DNA of 36,240 nt, taken from contig ONCT01000029.1 in NCBI GenBank assembly GCA_900316395.1, positions 1 through 36,240 on the forward strand, read 5' to 3'. Both the position numbers and the translations under genes were made by a program. Shown piece by piece: positions 1 through 8,286 of this stretch (positions within the stretch are counted from its first letter, which is position 1; each line of letters opens with the position of its first letter). This DNA is from an uncultured Lachnospiraceae bacterium (GTDB taxonomy: Bacteria; Bacillota; Clostridia; Lachnospirales; Lachnospiraceae). A model generated the notes under the pieces. That model was not told where the DNA came from and did not search any database. It saw only the letters and a list, made by a program, of their open reading frames with translations.

Positions 1-513
1 GAGGCTTACCCTGAGGTTAATCTGGTGCAGTCGGATACACAGTTTATAGATGTTAACGGCAGACCTAAGGGCTATTACAGAAGATATTATAAGTCGGGAG
101 TTGTGGAAGGTAAGAAGGCTTCGAGGTTTTCAGTATTCACAAGAGACTTTCTTGGAGCACCCTTAGCTAACATGATTAGGAAATCAACATACGATAAGCT
201 TGGAGGCTTTGACGAGAAGCTGGTATACATTATTGATTATGATTTCTTCATGAAGCTTGCTAATTATGGTAAAATCTATATAATCCACAGGCCCCTTAAT
301 TATTTTAGGATACGTGGAGATTCTAACACAGGCCAGGTAATGGGCGGCGGCAAGGAGCAGGCTTATATAAGAGAACATCGGATGCTTGTTGAAAAATACG
401 CTTCTGATTTGAATCTGTCGCCATGGCAGGTCAACCTAAGCGTACTAATCAGAAAGCTTATGAGTTTTATGGGAAGCATATATCTTAAGATATTTCTTCC
501 TAAGGAAGTGTGA
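1..513 (+). CDS. Family-2 glycosyltransferase, 3' end only (partial)
   Basis: The reading frame is open from base 1, so the gene begins upstream of the window; the GTG at 25 is an internal codon. The 170 visible residues are the C-terminal half of a GT-A fold family-2 glycosyltransferase. The LGGFDEKL stretch followed by DYDFFMKL matches the usual acceptor-side segment of these enzymes (a Gly-Phe-Asp loop and then a D-Y-D/F helix), after which comes a helical tail rich in basic residues. The nucleotide-sugar binding half and DxD motif are outside the window, so donor and acceptor cannot be named. It reads in the same direction as the sugar-nucleotide and glycosyltransferase genes that follow, which suggests a role in the same surface glycan. 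The next gene is 181 bp away, with a repeat hairpin between them. Confidence 0.8.
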   Translation, partial: EAYPEVNLVQSDTQFIDVNGRPKGYYRRYYKSGVVEGKKASRFSVFTRDFLGAPLANMIRKSTYDKLGGFDEKLVYIIDYDFFMKLANYGKIYIIHRPLNYFRIRGDSNTGQVMGGGKEQAYIREHRMLVEKYASDLNLSPWQVNLSVLIRKLMSFMGSIYLKIFLPKEV

Positions 514-549
514 TAAAGGAAGGTTCTTTTGCTACATAATTATGAGAAT

Positions 550-616
550 TGTCTAAGCAGCCAAAACCTGCTTAGCGATTTTCTGTATGAGCGGGCAGGT
601 CTTTGGTGCTTAGACA
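550..616 (-). repeat. Dispersed hairpin element, copy A (loop on minus strand)
   Basis: This is an imperfect palindrome with outer arms GTCTAAGCA / TGCTTAGAC. Read on the minus strand, the apical loop is TCATACAGAAAATC closed by GC/GC. It is nearly the reverse complement of copy B at 1794-1859 (about three differences by eye). It starts 36 nt after the stop codon of the upstream transferase gene. Short flanking arms (about 519-536 and 633-650, ggttcttttgc against gcaaaaggacc) extend the inverted symmetry and resemble the REP-like palindrome at 29075. No T-tract follows, so it is not a canonical terminator. Confidence 0.8.
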
Positions 617-631
617 GTAAGATGTTAAGGC

Positions 632-659
632 TTGCAAAAGGACCGTTTCTTAGGATAAT
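632..659 (+). promoter_or_regulatory. Probable sigma-A promoter of rfbB
   Basis: TTGCAA (632-637) and GATAAT (654-659) are separated by 16 bp. They lie just downstream of hairpin copy A and about 35 bp before the rfbB start, with the ribosome binding site AAGGAGA in between. The -35 differs from consensus at one position and the -10 at one position. The assignment is by inspection only. Confidence 0.45.
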
Positions 660-694
660 AAATAATTATATTACATTAAGGAGAGAATAGTATT

Positions 695-1780
695 ATGAGA
701 ACTTATTTGGTAACAGGTGGAGCAGGTTTCATTGGAAGTAACTACATTCATTATATGTTCAGAAAGTACGATAATGAAATTCGTATTATCAATGTTGACA
801 AGCTGACTTATGCAGGTAACCTTGAGAATCTTAAGGATATCGAGAACAGAGACAATTACACATTTGTTAAGGCAGACATCTGCGACAAGGACGCAATATC
901 TAAGATATTCGAAGAGAACGATATCGACAGAGTAGTACATTTTGCTGCAGAGTCTCACGTAGATAGAAGTATCAAGAATCCTGAGGTTTTTGTTCAGACA
1001 AATGTGCTTGGAACAGCAGTTATGCTTAATTGCGCCAAGGATGCATGGGAGCTTCCTGATGGTTCATTTAAGGAAGGCAAGAAGTTCCTTCATGTATCAA
1101 CAGACGAAGTATACGGCACACTTGACGATGATCCTAATGCTTATTTCTATGAGACAACACCTTATGATCCTCATAGCCCATATTCAGCAAGTAAGGCTTC
1201 ATCAGATATGCTAGTTAAGTCTTATATGGATACATACAAGTTCCCTGCAAATATTACTAACTGCTCTAATAACTATGGACCTTACCAGTTCCCTGAGAAG
1301 TTAATACCATTAATTATTAACAATGCGCTTCAGGGCAAGAAGTTACCAGTATATGGTGATGGTAAGAATGTTCGTGACTGGTTATATGTAGATGACCATG
1401 CCAAGGGAATCGATATGGTTCAGGAGAAGGGTAAGCTCTTCGAGACATATAACATCGGTGGACATAACGAGAAGCAGAATATTGAGATTATCAACATTAT
1501 TATTGAGACACTTCTTGAGATGCTTCCAGAAAATGACCCTCGTCGTGCAAATGTAAGTACTGACCTTATTACTTATGTTGAAGACCGCAAAGGTCATGAT
1601 AGAAGATACGCTATCGCTCCTGATAAGATTAAGGCTGAGATTGGCTGGGAGCCAGAGACAATGTTCAAAGAGGGTATTAAGAAGACTATTGCTTGGTTCT
1701 TTGAGCATGAAGATTGGATGAAGAATGTTACATCTGGTGATTATCAGAAGTACTACAGTGATATGTACAGCAATAGATAA
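695..1780 (+). CDS. rfbB: dTDP-glucose 4,6-dehydratase
   Basis: This enzyme converts dTDP-glucose to dTDP-4-keto-6-deoxyglucose, the branch point to dTDP-rhamnose and other deoxysugars, in the cytoplasm. The 361-residue protein is an extended short-chain dehydrogenase. It has the NAD-binding GGAGFIGSN at residues 8-16, HFAAESHVDRS in the expected place, the catalytic T136-D137-E138 triplet of this dehydratase subfamily, and the Y163-xxx-K167 pair. Its length is normal for RfbB. The ATG follows AAGGAGAG at good spacing. The other dTDP-rhamnose genes (rfbA, rfbC, rfbD) are not in the window, so the gene stands alone between two inverted copies of a hairpin element and seems to have its own promoter. 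The context, surrounded by glycosyltransferases, points to surface polysaccharide synthesis. Confidence 0.95.
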   Translation: MRTYLVTGGAGFIGSNYIHYMFRKYDNEIRIINVDKLTYAGNLENLKDIENRDNYTFVKADICDKDAISKIFEENDIDRVVHFAAESHVDRSIKNPEVFVQTNVLGTAVMLNCAKDAWELPDGSFKEGKKFLHVSTDEVYGTLDDDPNAYFYETTPYDPHSPYSASKASSDMLVKSYMDTYKFPANITNCSNNYGPYQFPEKLIPLIINNALQGKKLPVYGDGKNVRDWLYVDDHAKGIDMVQEKGKLFETYNIGGHNEKQNIEIINIIIETLLEMLPENDPRRANVSTDLITYVEDRKGHDRRYAIAPDKIKAEIGWEPETMFKEGIKKTIAWFFEHEDWMKNVTSGDYQKYYSDMYSNR

Positions 1781-1793
1781 AGGTTATATAGTA

Positions 1794-1859
1794 TGTCTAA
1801 GCACCAAAGACCTGCTCGCTCATAAGAAAATCGCTTAGCAGGTTTTGGCTGCTTAGACA
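1794..1859 (+). repeat. Dispersed hairpin element, copy B (loop on plus strand)
   Basis: The outer arms TGTCTAAGCA / TGCTTAGACA pair first, then ACCTGC / GCAGGT around an internal mismatch. The apical segment is GC, then TCATAAGAAAATC, then GC. The loop is one base shorter than in copies A, D, E and F. It begins 13 nt after the rfbB stop. It is a near-perfect inverted copy of element A at 550-616, so rfbB is bracketed. A short T-rich stretch (ttttgc) follows, but not a clear terminator tail. Confidence 0.85.
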
Positions 1860-1910
1860 TTTTGCTATAAATTTTTGTCACAATCATTCATAGATTGATG
1901 GGAGATGCCA

Positions 1911-2816
1911 ATGAGAATTGGAGTTGTAATTGTTACATATAATAGAATAAAGCTTCTTAAGGAATGCTTAGAGCGAGTGCTTAACCAGACGCAGCCTGTC
2001 ACATCAGTCATTGTGGTTGATAATAATAGTGATGATGGTACGAAGGAGTATCTGGATTCTATAGATGATGACAGGGTGATTGTTAGTCATGAGAGGACTA
2101 ACTTAGGCGGCGCTGGTGGATTCTATAAGGCGCTTCAGATTGCATTTACTAAGAACTTCGATTACGTTCTTATAATTGATGATGATGCAATGATTGAGAA
2201 AAACTATATGAAGAAGATAGTTGATTTTGCTGATAAGAATCCTGAGTATAATGCTTATGCAGGTGCTGTCTATACGGAAGGCATGATTGATACGTATCAC
2301 AGAAGAAAGCTGGGTTCTAAGTTAATCTTTTGGGAGAAGATGATTCCGAAGGAAATGTATAACAAACCCCGCAAGATTGAGCTTGCTACCTTCTGTGGTC
2401 TTGTTATTAGAGGTGACGAGCTTAGAAGCATTGGGCTTCCTGTTAAGGATTATTTTATATGGTATGATGACAGTGAATTCTGCCTTAGGATTGATGGTGG
2501 GATTGCCCTTGTACCTAGGGCTAAGCTTAACCACAAGACAACTCTTAATTATATAACTGGCAATATCATTAGCAGAATTACATGGAAGCATTATTATGGC
2601 TATCGTAATAGATATGATTGCGCCAAAAAGCACTTAGGGCCTCTTACATGTATTATGATTCTTGGAGAATACAGCGTATTTTACGCAGGAAGTCTGGTCA
2701 TGTATCTTAACGCTAATAAGCGCAGTCAGGCTACATATAATATTAAAATGCTTACACAGGTTATGACAGATTGCCTGACAGGAAGGCTCGGCAAGAACCC
2801 TGATTATTTGCCATAA
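1911..2816 (+). CDS. GlfT2-like family-2 glycosyltransferase (short form, paralogue 1)
   Basis: A GT-A glycosyltransferase of about 301 residues, probably transferring a sugar (galactofuranose or rhamnose type) from a nucleotide donor onto a growing glycan at the cytoplasmic membrane face. The N-terminal VVIVTYNR and VDNNSDDGT are the standard family-2 nucleotide-binding strands. The NLGGAGGF loop is typical of GlfT-related transferases. IIDDDAM supplies the metal-binding DDD, and YFIWYDDSEF the catalytic-base region. An ATG at 1905 lies directly on the GGGAG sequence, whereas the ATG at 1911 sits 6 nt behind it, so 1911 is the likelier start. The next gene begins 10 bp after the stop and encodes a close paralogue, which suggests a gene duplication and co-translation. 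The exact donor is not visible from sequence. Confidence 0.85.
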   Translation: MRIGVVIVTYNRIKLLKECLERVLNQTQPVTSVIVVDNNSDDGTKEYLDSIDDDRVIVSHERTNLGGAGGFYKALQIAFTKNFDYVLIIDDDAMIEKNYMKKIVDFADKNPEYNAYAGAVYTEGMIDTYHRRKLGSKLIFWEKMIPKEMYNKPRKIELATFCGLVIRGDELRSIGLPVKDYFIWYDDSEFCLRIDGGIALVPRAKLNHKTTLNYITGNIISRITWKHYYGYRNRYDCAKKHLGPLTCIMILGEYSVFYAGSLVMYLNANKRSQATYNIKMLTQVMTDCLTGRLGKNPDYLP

Positions 2817-2826
2817 GGAGAGAAAT

Positions 2827-3729
2827 ATGAACAACATCGCAGCAGTAGTAGTGACTTACAATAGAAAAAAGCTCCTTAAAGAGTGCATAGAAGCACTGCG
2901 CGCATCAACTAGAAAGGTTGATGTAATTATTATTGATAACAACAGTACAGATGGTACTAAGGAATACATAGCTGATTTGATTGGTAAGGATGTTATATAT
3001 AAGCGTCTTAAGAAGAATCTTGGCGGCGCAGGTGGATTTAGCGCTGGCATGAAATACGCTGTTAAAAAGGGCTATGAATACATCTGGATAATGGATGATG
3101 ATACTATAGTTAAAGAAGATTCTTTAGAGCAGCTAATGAATGTTGCAGGTAGTATTCATAACAATTTCGGCTTCCTTTCTTCCTCTGTTAGATGGATTGA
3201 CGGAAGCGATTGTAAGATGAATATGCAGACCTACAAGACTAATCTTACAGATTATGAGAAGGCCTATGCTGCTAAGGGCATTTACCCTGTTAATGCTGCG
3301 ACATTCGTGTCATTATTATTCAGAGCAGAAGCCATTAAGGAAATTGGTCTACCCCTCAAGGAGTACTTTATATGGGGAGATGACAAGGAGTACACACTTC
3401 GTATGTCAGGCAAATTCAACTGCTATAATGTGATGGATAGCGAAGTTGTTCATAAGATGAATAATAACGAAGGCTCTAATATCACCAAGGATGATATTGG
3501 AAGAATTGATAGATATTTCTATGCATATAGAAATGATTTTGCAACAGCCAGGGAATTAGGCCCTAAGGAAATGTGCATTTATTTTGCAGGCTTTGGACTT
3601 AATGCCGCAAGAGTTATAATCTATGCGCAGGACAACAAGCTATCAAGACTTAATGTAATGTTTCGAGGCTTAATTAGCGGAATAACATTTAGACCAAGAG
3701 TCAGATATGTTAGAAGTAATGATACATAA
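2827..3729 (+). CDS. GlfT2-like family-2 glycosyltransferase (short form, paralogue 2)
   Basis: A 300-residue GT-A transferase with the same architecture as its upstream neighbour: VVVTYNRKKLLKEC at the N-terminus, IIDNNSTDGTKEY, the NLGGAGGF loop, IMDDDT as the metal site, and YFIWGDDKEYTLR as the catalytic acidic segment followed by a VVHK histidine. The family is known from polymerising or priming galactofuranosyl- and rhamnosyltransferases; the substrate here is inferred, not shown. The ribosome binding site AAGGAGAG overlaps the end of the previous gene, so the two are probably translated together. The last 20 bp overlap tail-to-tail with the gene on the opposite strand. Confidence 0.87.
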   Translation: MNNIAAVVVTYNRKKLLKECIEALRASTRKVDVIIIDNNSTDGTKEYIADLIGKDVIYKRLKKNLGGAGGFSAGMKYAVKKGYEYIWIMDDDTIVKEDSLEQLMNVAGSIHNNFGFLSSSVRWIDGSDCKMNMQTYKTNLTDYEKAYAAKGIYPVNAATFVSLLFRAEAIKEIGLPLKEYFIWGDDKEYTLRMSGKFNCYNVMDSEVVHKMNNNEGSNITKDDIGRIDRYFYAYRNDFATARELGPKEMCIYFAGFGLNAARVIIYAQDNKLSRLNVMFRGLISGITFRPRVRYVRSNDT

Positions 3730-4678
3730 ACCACACGAAGAAGTCTCGACTCCAAATAGGAACATATAATGTACGAGGTCTGATTCTTTTGCAGAGCCTC
3801 TTAAGAGCCTTTTTAGATTTCTTAATCTGGTCCTTATGCTTTTTCTTATTTTCGCTTAGAAAACGAATATCGTTATTAGTGAATTCGAAGCAGAAGTTAT
3901 AAGCCATAACATAGGCTTTATCATTAATATTTTGAAGATAGTCAAGAATGACTTTATAGGCATCATAAGCCACAAGCAGCCTGGGAATGCGCTGCTCCTC
4001 TGTCTGAGTTATGCTTGATGATACGAATCTGTAATTGTATAGAAGCTCAGGAAGCAGCACCACACTATTAATAGAGCTTGCGGCCTGAAGAACCCATAAT
4101 TTGTCTTCGTACATATTAAGATTGGGATTGAAGGTAGGAATGGAATTGCCATTAGCAGTCAGGCTGCTAACGCGCCACAATTTGTTCCATGGGTAGCCCC
4201 CACCACATTTGTAGTTGTCGGAACCTACCTCTATCTGAAATGTGTTAGCATCAACCACAGTTATTTCATCTGTGATTTTTTGTATATAGGTGTCGAGTTC
4301 GCAGTAGTCGGTCCATCCGAATACCGCGCAGTCTGCATCGTATTTTATTAAGGCATCCATTGCCAAGGCCCAGGCCTCTGGCTTTAGGCTGTCATCAGAA
4401 TCGACAAAGGTTAGGATGTCGCCGCTAGCAGCCTTAATACCATTATTACGAGCGACGCTAACACCAGCATTTTCCTGATGAATTACAGTGATTCTGGAAT
4501 CATTGTTGGCGAAATCATCGCACATTTTAGCGCATGAAGACTTCGACCCATCATCAACTAAGATGAGCTGGAAGTTAGAATATGTCTGGTTTAAAATACT
4601 GTTAACACACTCATTAAGATATTCAGTTTCAGTATTATATACAGGTACTACAGCACTGATTAATAGTTTATTATCCAT
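3710..4678 (-). CDS. Family-2 glycosyltransferase, opposite strand
   Basis: A 322-residue GT2 transferase of the common capsule/EPS type. SAVVPVYNTE, LVDDGSKS, ENAGVSVARNNGI and FVDSDDS (the DxD-type metal site) appear in order in the first ~110 residues, followed by the acceptor-binding helical half and a basic C-terminus. It is a different subfamily from the GlfT2-like genes around it, because it lacks the GGAGGF loop. It is the only minus-strand gene in the polysaccharide locus and overlaps the end of the preceding + gene by 20 bp. Upstream, TTGAAA (4713-4708) and CATAAT (4690-4685) with a 17-bp spacer look like a promoter, but the predicted transcript would start almost at the ATG. No clear ribosome binding site is seen, so initiation is uncertain. 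Confidence 0.88.
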   Translation of the reverse strand: MDNKLLISAVVPVYNTETEYLNECVNSILNQTYSNFQLILVDDGSKSSCAKMCDDFANNDSRITVIHQENAGVSVARNNGIKAASGDILTFVDSDDSLKPEAWALAMDALIKYDADCAVFGWTDYCELDTYIQKITDEITVVDANTFQIEVGSDNYKCGGGYPWNKLWRVSSLTANGNSIPTFNPNLNMYEDKLWVLQAASSINSVVLLPELLYNYRFVSSSITQTEEQRIPRLLVAYDAYKVILDYLQNINDKAYVMAYNFCFEFTNNDIRFLSENKKKHKDQIKKSKKALKRLCKRIRPRTLYVPIWSRDFFVWFMYHYF

Positions 4679-4739
4679 AGGTACATTATGCGACTTAAAG
4701 TGGATTTTTTCAAGTTATAGAGTTAATTAGGTTAGATAA

Positions 4740-6392
4740 ATGAGAACAAGAAATTCTTTTGTTAACTTCCTGGCCAATACAGGAAGCTATACAATTAACT
4801 TAATATTGTCATTTGTTACGAGAACAATATTTATTCATGTGTTCTCCGCAGCCTACCTAGGTATCAATGGTGTATTTACCAATATCCTGTCTGTACTATC
4901 ACTCTCAGAGCTTGGTATTGGTGTTGCAATGAATTATTTCCTATATACACCTATTGCATCTGAGGACAAGAAAACCATACGGCAGTTCATGAATCTGTAT
5001 CGAGTCATGTATACCGTTGTAGGTGGATTTGTAGGTGTTGCAGGTCTTTGTCTGGTGCCATTTTTGGACTTCTTCTTAAAGGACCAGCCTGATATTCCAG
5101 GCATAACATTTATATACATACTGTATCTGGCCAACACTGTTGTATCTTATATGTGGGGATACAAGAGGGCCATTATTGACGGTCATCAGAAGAGTTACAT
5201 CGGTACATTTTACAACACCATATTTACAACGACACAGTTCATATTACAGATTATAGTTCTTCTTGTATTTGAGAACTTCATATTATACCTTGTAATTCAG
5301 ATTGCGTGTAGCATTGCGACGAACTTCGTGGTGGCAAGAAAGGCCAACAAGATGTACCCCTACATAACAGAGGATAGGAAGGATTTTCCTTCCAAGGAGG
5401 TACGCAAGAAGGTTTTCAAAAATGTTGGAGCCATGTCCATCCATAAGCTGGGAGACGTGGTTGTTAATAATACGGACAATTTGATAATGTCTACTGCGGT
5501 GGGTGTTACCATTGTTGGTATGCTCTCTAACTACCAGATGATACAAGCCAGCATAATTACGGCCCTTAACGGACTGTTCGGCGCATTTACGGCAAGTATA
5601 GGTAACCTTACTGTAGAAGAGGATGATGAGAGCGTATTTCGAGTATATAAGACCTTGCAGTTTCTGTGCTTTTGGCTATACAGCTTCTGTTCTGTAGGCT
5701 TCATGGTTGTATTCACACCCTTTATGGAGGCATGGGCAGCCATTGCAGGTAAGCCTTCAACGGAATTGGTAATACCTATGACAATGCTGTTAGTATTTAC
5801 GGCGAATTTCTACATGGGAGGAATGCGACGAGTAATCCTGACATTTAGAGATGCCATGGGATTATACTGGTATGACAGATATAAGCCAATATTTGAAGTA
5901 ATCATTAACCTTGTGGTATCCATTGTGCTGGTACTTAAGATTGGCGCAATTGGTGTTATGATTGGAACACTTGTAAGTACAATGACCACCTGTTTTTGGG
6001 TGGAGCCACTTGTTACATATAAGTATGGCTTCCATCGTAAAGTAAGGCATTATTTTGGCTTATTTACAAAATATACATTAACAACTATAGTTGTAGGTGG
6101 GCTAACCTATTATCTGTGCCATTTCATTGATATGGGTGGCATATTAGAAGTGGTTCTTAAGGTTCTTGCATGTACAGTTATCTATAACGGAATAATCCTT
6201 CTGTTATATGGAAGAACAGAGGAGTTCAAGATACTCTGGTTCGAAACCACGAAATTACTTAAGAATTGGTACAATAGGCGTTTTAAGAAGAATGCTGATG
6301 AGGCCGTAGAAGGTCAGGCGGAGGAAGTTAATTCCGAGGCAGTAGAACATATAGATGACACAGAGGATAAGACTACAGAAGATAAGGAGTAA
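4740..6392 (+). CDS. Wzx-type polysaccharide flippase (PST/MOP family membrane protein)
   Basis: A 550-residue polytopic membrane protein with about 12-14 hydrophobic segments, in the style of O-antigen/EPS repeat-unit translocases, which flip lipid-linked oligosaccharides across the cytoplasmic membrane. The N-terminus (NFLANTGSYTINLILSFVTRTIF, residues 8-30) and the following YLGINGVFTNILSVLSLSELGIG are typical of this family. The C-terminal ~40 residues are strikingly acidic and hydrophilic (Glu/Asp-rich), presumably a cytoplasmic tail. The start is the only sensible ATG, but the ribosome binding site is weak (TTAGG). The next transferase starts 3 bp after the stop, with GGAG inside this gene's end, so the two are coupled. 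It is the only transporter in the locus, so it probably exports the product of the surrounding glycosyltransferases. Confidence 0.85.
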   Translation: MRTRNSFVNFLANTGSYTINLILSFVTRTIFIHVFSAAYLGINGVFTNILSVLSLSELGIGVAMNYFLYTPIASEDKKTIRQFMNLYRVMYTVVGGFVGVAGLCLVPFLDFFLKDQPDIPGITFIYILYLANTVVSYMWGYKRAIIDGHQKSYIGTFYNTIFTTTQFILQIIVLLVFENFILYLVIQIACSIATNFVVARKANKMYPYITEDRKDFPSKEVRKKVFKNVGAMSIHKLGDVVVNNTDNLIMSTAVGVTIVGMLSNYQMIQASIITALNGLFGAFTASIGNLTVEEDDESVFRVYKTLQFLCFWLYSFCSVGFMVVFTPFMEAWAAIAGKPSTELVIPMTMLLVFTANFYMGGMRRVILTFRDAMGLYWYDRYKPIFEVIINLVVSIVLVLKIGAIGVMIGTLVSTMTTCFWVEPLVTYKYGFHRKVRHYFGLFTKYTLTTIVVGGLTYYLCHFIDMGGILEVVLKVLACTVIYNGIILLLYGRTEEFKILWFETTKLLKNWYNRRFKKNADEAVEGQAEEVNSEAVEHIDDTEDKTTEDKE

Positions 6393-6395
6393 GGT

Positions 6396-8282
6396 ATGGT
6401 AATTCAGAAATTATTATTTCCAAGAGAAGAGGTGTGTAACGAATGGGAAATGTTCCTTCACAGCAAGGAGATTAAGAAACAGTGCCCTGTTAAGATAACA
6501 AGGAGAATATTCGAAAGACCAGAGGGCGCCCAGCTTCAGAATAGAAATAAGCTTTATGAGAAGCGCTTTAAGAAGGGAGCATTTACAATTCCTAAGGGGG
6601 ACAAGGTATCCCTCCAGTCTTATTTCAACGCATTTTCAATAGGAAAATGGAGAAAATATACATTTATCCAGGACCTGACACTTCATCTTAAGTTAGATGG
6701 TAAAGTTAAAGTTAAGGCCTTCAACGCTATTGGCAACACATATCATGAAGGTGAGCCAACAGACGATACCAAGGACAGATATTATTTCAGGAAGGCAACT
6801 CGAAGAGAGATTGATGTTAAGGTTACAAAGGTTAAGGACGGCGTTAATGTAACATTTCCTAACTTAGATTATGAGGGCATATTATATGTTAAGATTGAGG
6901 CCCTTGGTGATGTTAAGTTCTACGGCGGAGAATACATAACTAATACTGCCAAGCAGAATGATGTGAACCTTGCCCTATGTATCTGTACATTTAAGAGGGA
7001 AGAATTCGTTACAAGAAATGTTAATCAGGTAATCGACGGCATTATTAACAATAAAAAATCTGTAATGAAGGACAATGTGGAGGTCTTCGTATCTGACAAT
7101 GGCCAGACCTTGCCAGCAGATACCTTCAAATGTGATAAGGTGCATCTGTATCCTAACAGAAATGTAGGTGGAGCAGGTGGCTTTACCCGTGATATGATTG
7201 AGGCTGTGCTGTATCGTAAGAACAACAACCTAAGCCATGTAATTCTTATGGATGATGATATTGTATTAGATGCAGAGGTTCTAGAGAGAAACTTCCTATT
7301 CCTTAAGTTCTTAAGACCATATTATTCTAAGGCTATGATTGGTGGGGAATTGTTCGAATTGGATAGAAGATATCTACAATTCGAGGCAGGTGCTGCATAT
7401 AGACAGGTTGTAATTCAGTCATTTAATCAGCTATGGGATATGCGTAATCCTGATGCTGTTGCAGCAAACGAAGTTGAGAATCCTATGAACTTCAATGGCT
7501 GGTGGTATTGCTGCATTCCTGTAAGCTATGTAAGAGAGGACAACCTTCCACTTCCTGTATTTATTCATAGAGATGATGTGGAATATGGAATGCGTAATGA
7601 GGAAAATGGAACAATTCTTCTTAACGGACTAAGTGTATGGCATCCACAGGGGCCAGGTAAGGCAGCTGTGGCTATGAATTATTATGATGTACGTAACGAC
7701 CTTATCTGTATGTGTGATAAGAAGGATGCCCCAACAGCTTATGAGGTTATGAATCATATTACAAGAGGCGTTATTGGTAATATGTTAAGATACAGATATC
7801 AGGTTATTGATTGTATCTTCTATGCCCTAAGGGATTACTACAAGGGACCTAAGTACTTTATGAGCCTCGACCCTATTGATAATCATAAAGAGCTTGCCAG
7901 ATTCAATTATGATTTTACAGAGCCTGAGGGTATCGACCTAAGTAAGATGAAGGATGAGAAGGCAAAAGACCTTCCTAATGATATATACCTTAAGTCAGCC
8001 CTATGTTGGCTGCTTCCATCTAGAAACTATACAAGAATATGTTCTCTAGAGGATGTGGGGCTTGCATACAGAGCAAAGCATGTATATCTCTATGATGAGA
8101 ATCGCAAGGCTGGATTTATGACTACTAAGAGTTATAAGGAGGCCTTCAGAATATTCAAGGATTATATTAAGATTATGCTTCTTATTGCACTTAAGCATGA
8201 GCGTGTAACTAAGCAGTGGGCGAAGAGGAAGAAGGAATATACTTCCCTGTCTTACTGGGAGAAATATCTGGAGTTAAAGTAA
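6396..8282 (+). CDS. Galactofuranosyltransferase GlfT2-like
   Basis: At 628 residues this is close to mycobacterial GlfT2 (about 637), which polymerises UDP-galactofuranose onto a lipid-linked acceptor. Three regions are visible: an N-terminal beta-rich domain (about 1-190), a GT-A domain (about 190-430) and a C-terminal helical domain. Catalytic features are NVGGAGGF, the DDD metal motif at 286-288, H391-R-D-D394 containing the presumed catalytic base, and the W415-H416 pair. The spacing matches the GlfT2 arrangement as I recall it. GGAG precedes the ATG, and the gene is translationally coupled to the flippase. A UDP-galactopyranose mutase gene, needed to make the donor, is not in the window. 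The GlfT2 family assignment is firm; the galactofuranose substrate is inferred from the family. Confidence 0.88.
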   Translation: MVIQKLLFPREEVCNEWEMFLHSKEIKKQCPVKITRRIFERPEGAQLQNRNKLYEKRFKKGAFTIPKGDKVSLQSYFNAFSIGKWRKYTFIQDLTLHLKLDGKVKVKAFNAIGNTYHEGEPTDDTKDRYYFRKATRREIDVKVTKVKDGVNVTFPNLDYEGILYVKIEALGDVKFYGGEYITNTAKQNDVNLALCICTFKREEFVTRNVNQVIDGIINNKKSVMKDNVEVFVSDNGQTLPADTFKCDKVHLYPNRNVGGAGGFTRDMIEAVLYRKNNNLSHVILMDDDIVLDAEVLERNFLFLKFLRPYYSKAMIGGELFELDRRYLQFEAGAAYRQVVIQSFNQLWDMRNPDAVAANEVENPMNFNGWWYCCIPVSYVREDNLPLPVFIHRDDVEYGMRNEENGTILLNGLSVWHPQGPGKAAVAMNYYDVRNDLICMCDKKDAPTAYEVMNHITRGVIGNMLRYRYQVIDCIFYALRDYYKGPKYFMSLDPIDNHKELARFNYDFTEPEGIDLSKMKDEKAKDLPNDIYLKSALCWLLPSRNYTRICSLEDVGLAYRAKHVYLYDENRKAGFMTTKSYKEAFRIFKDYIKIMLLIALKHERVTKQWAKRKKEYTSLSYWEKYLELK

Positions 8283-8286
8283 GTTA

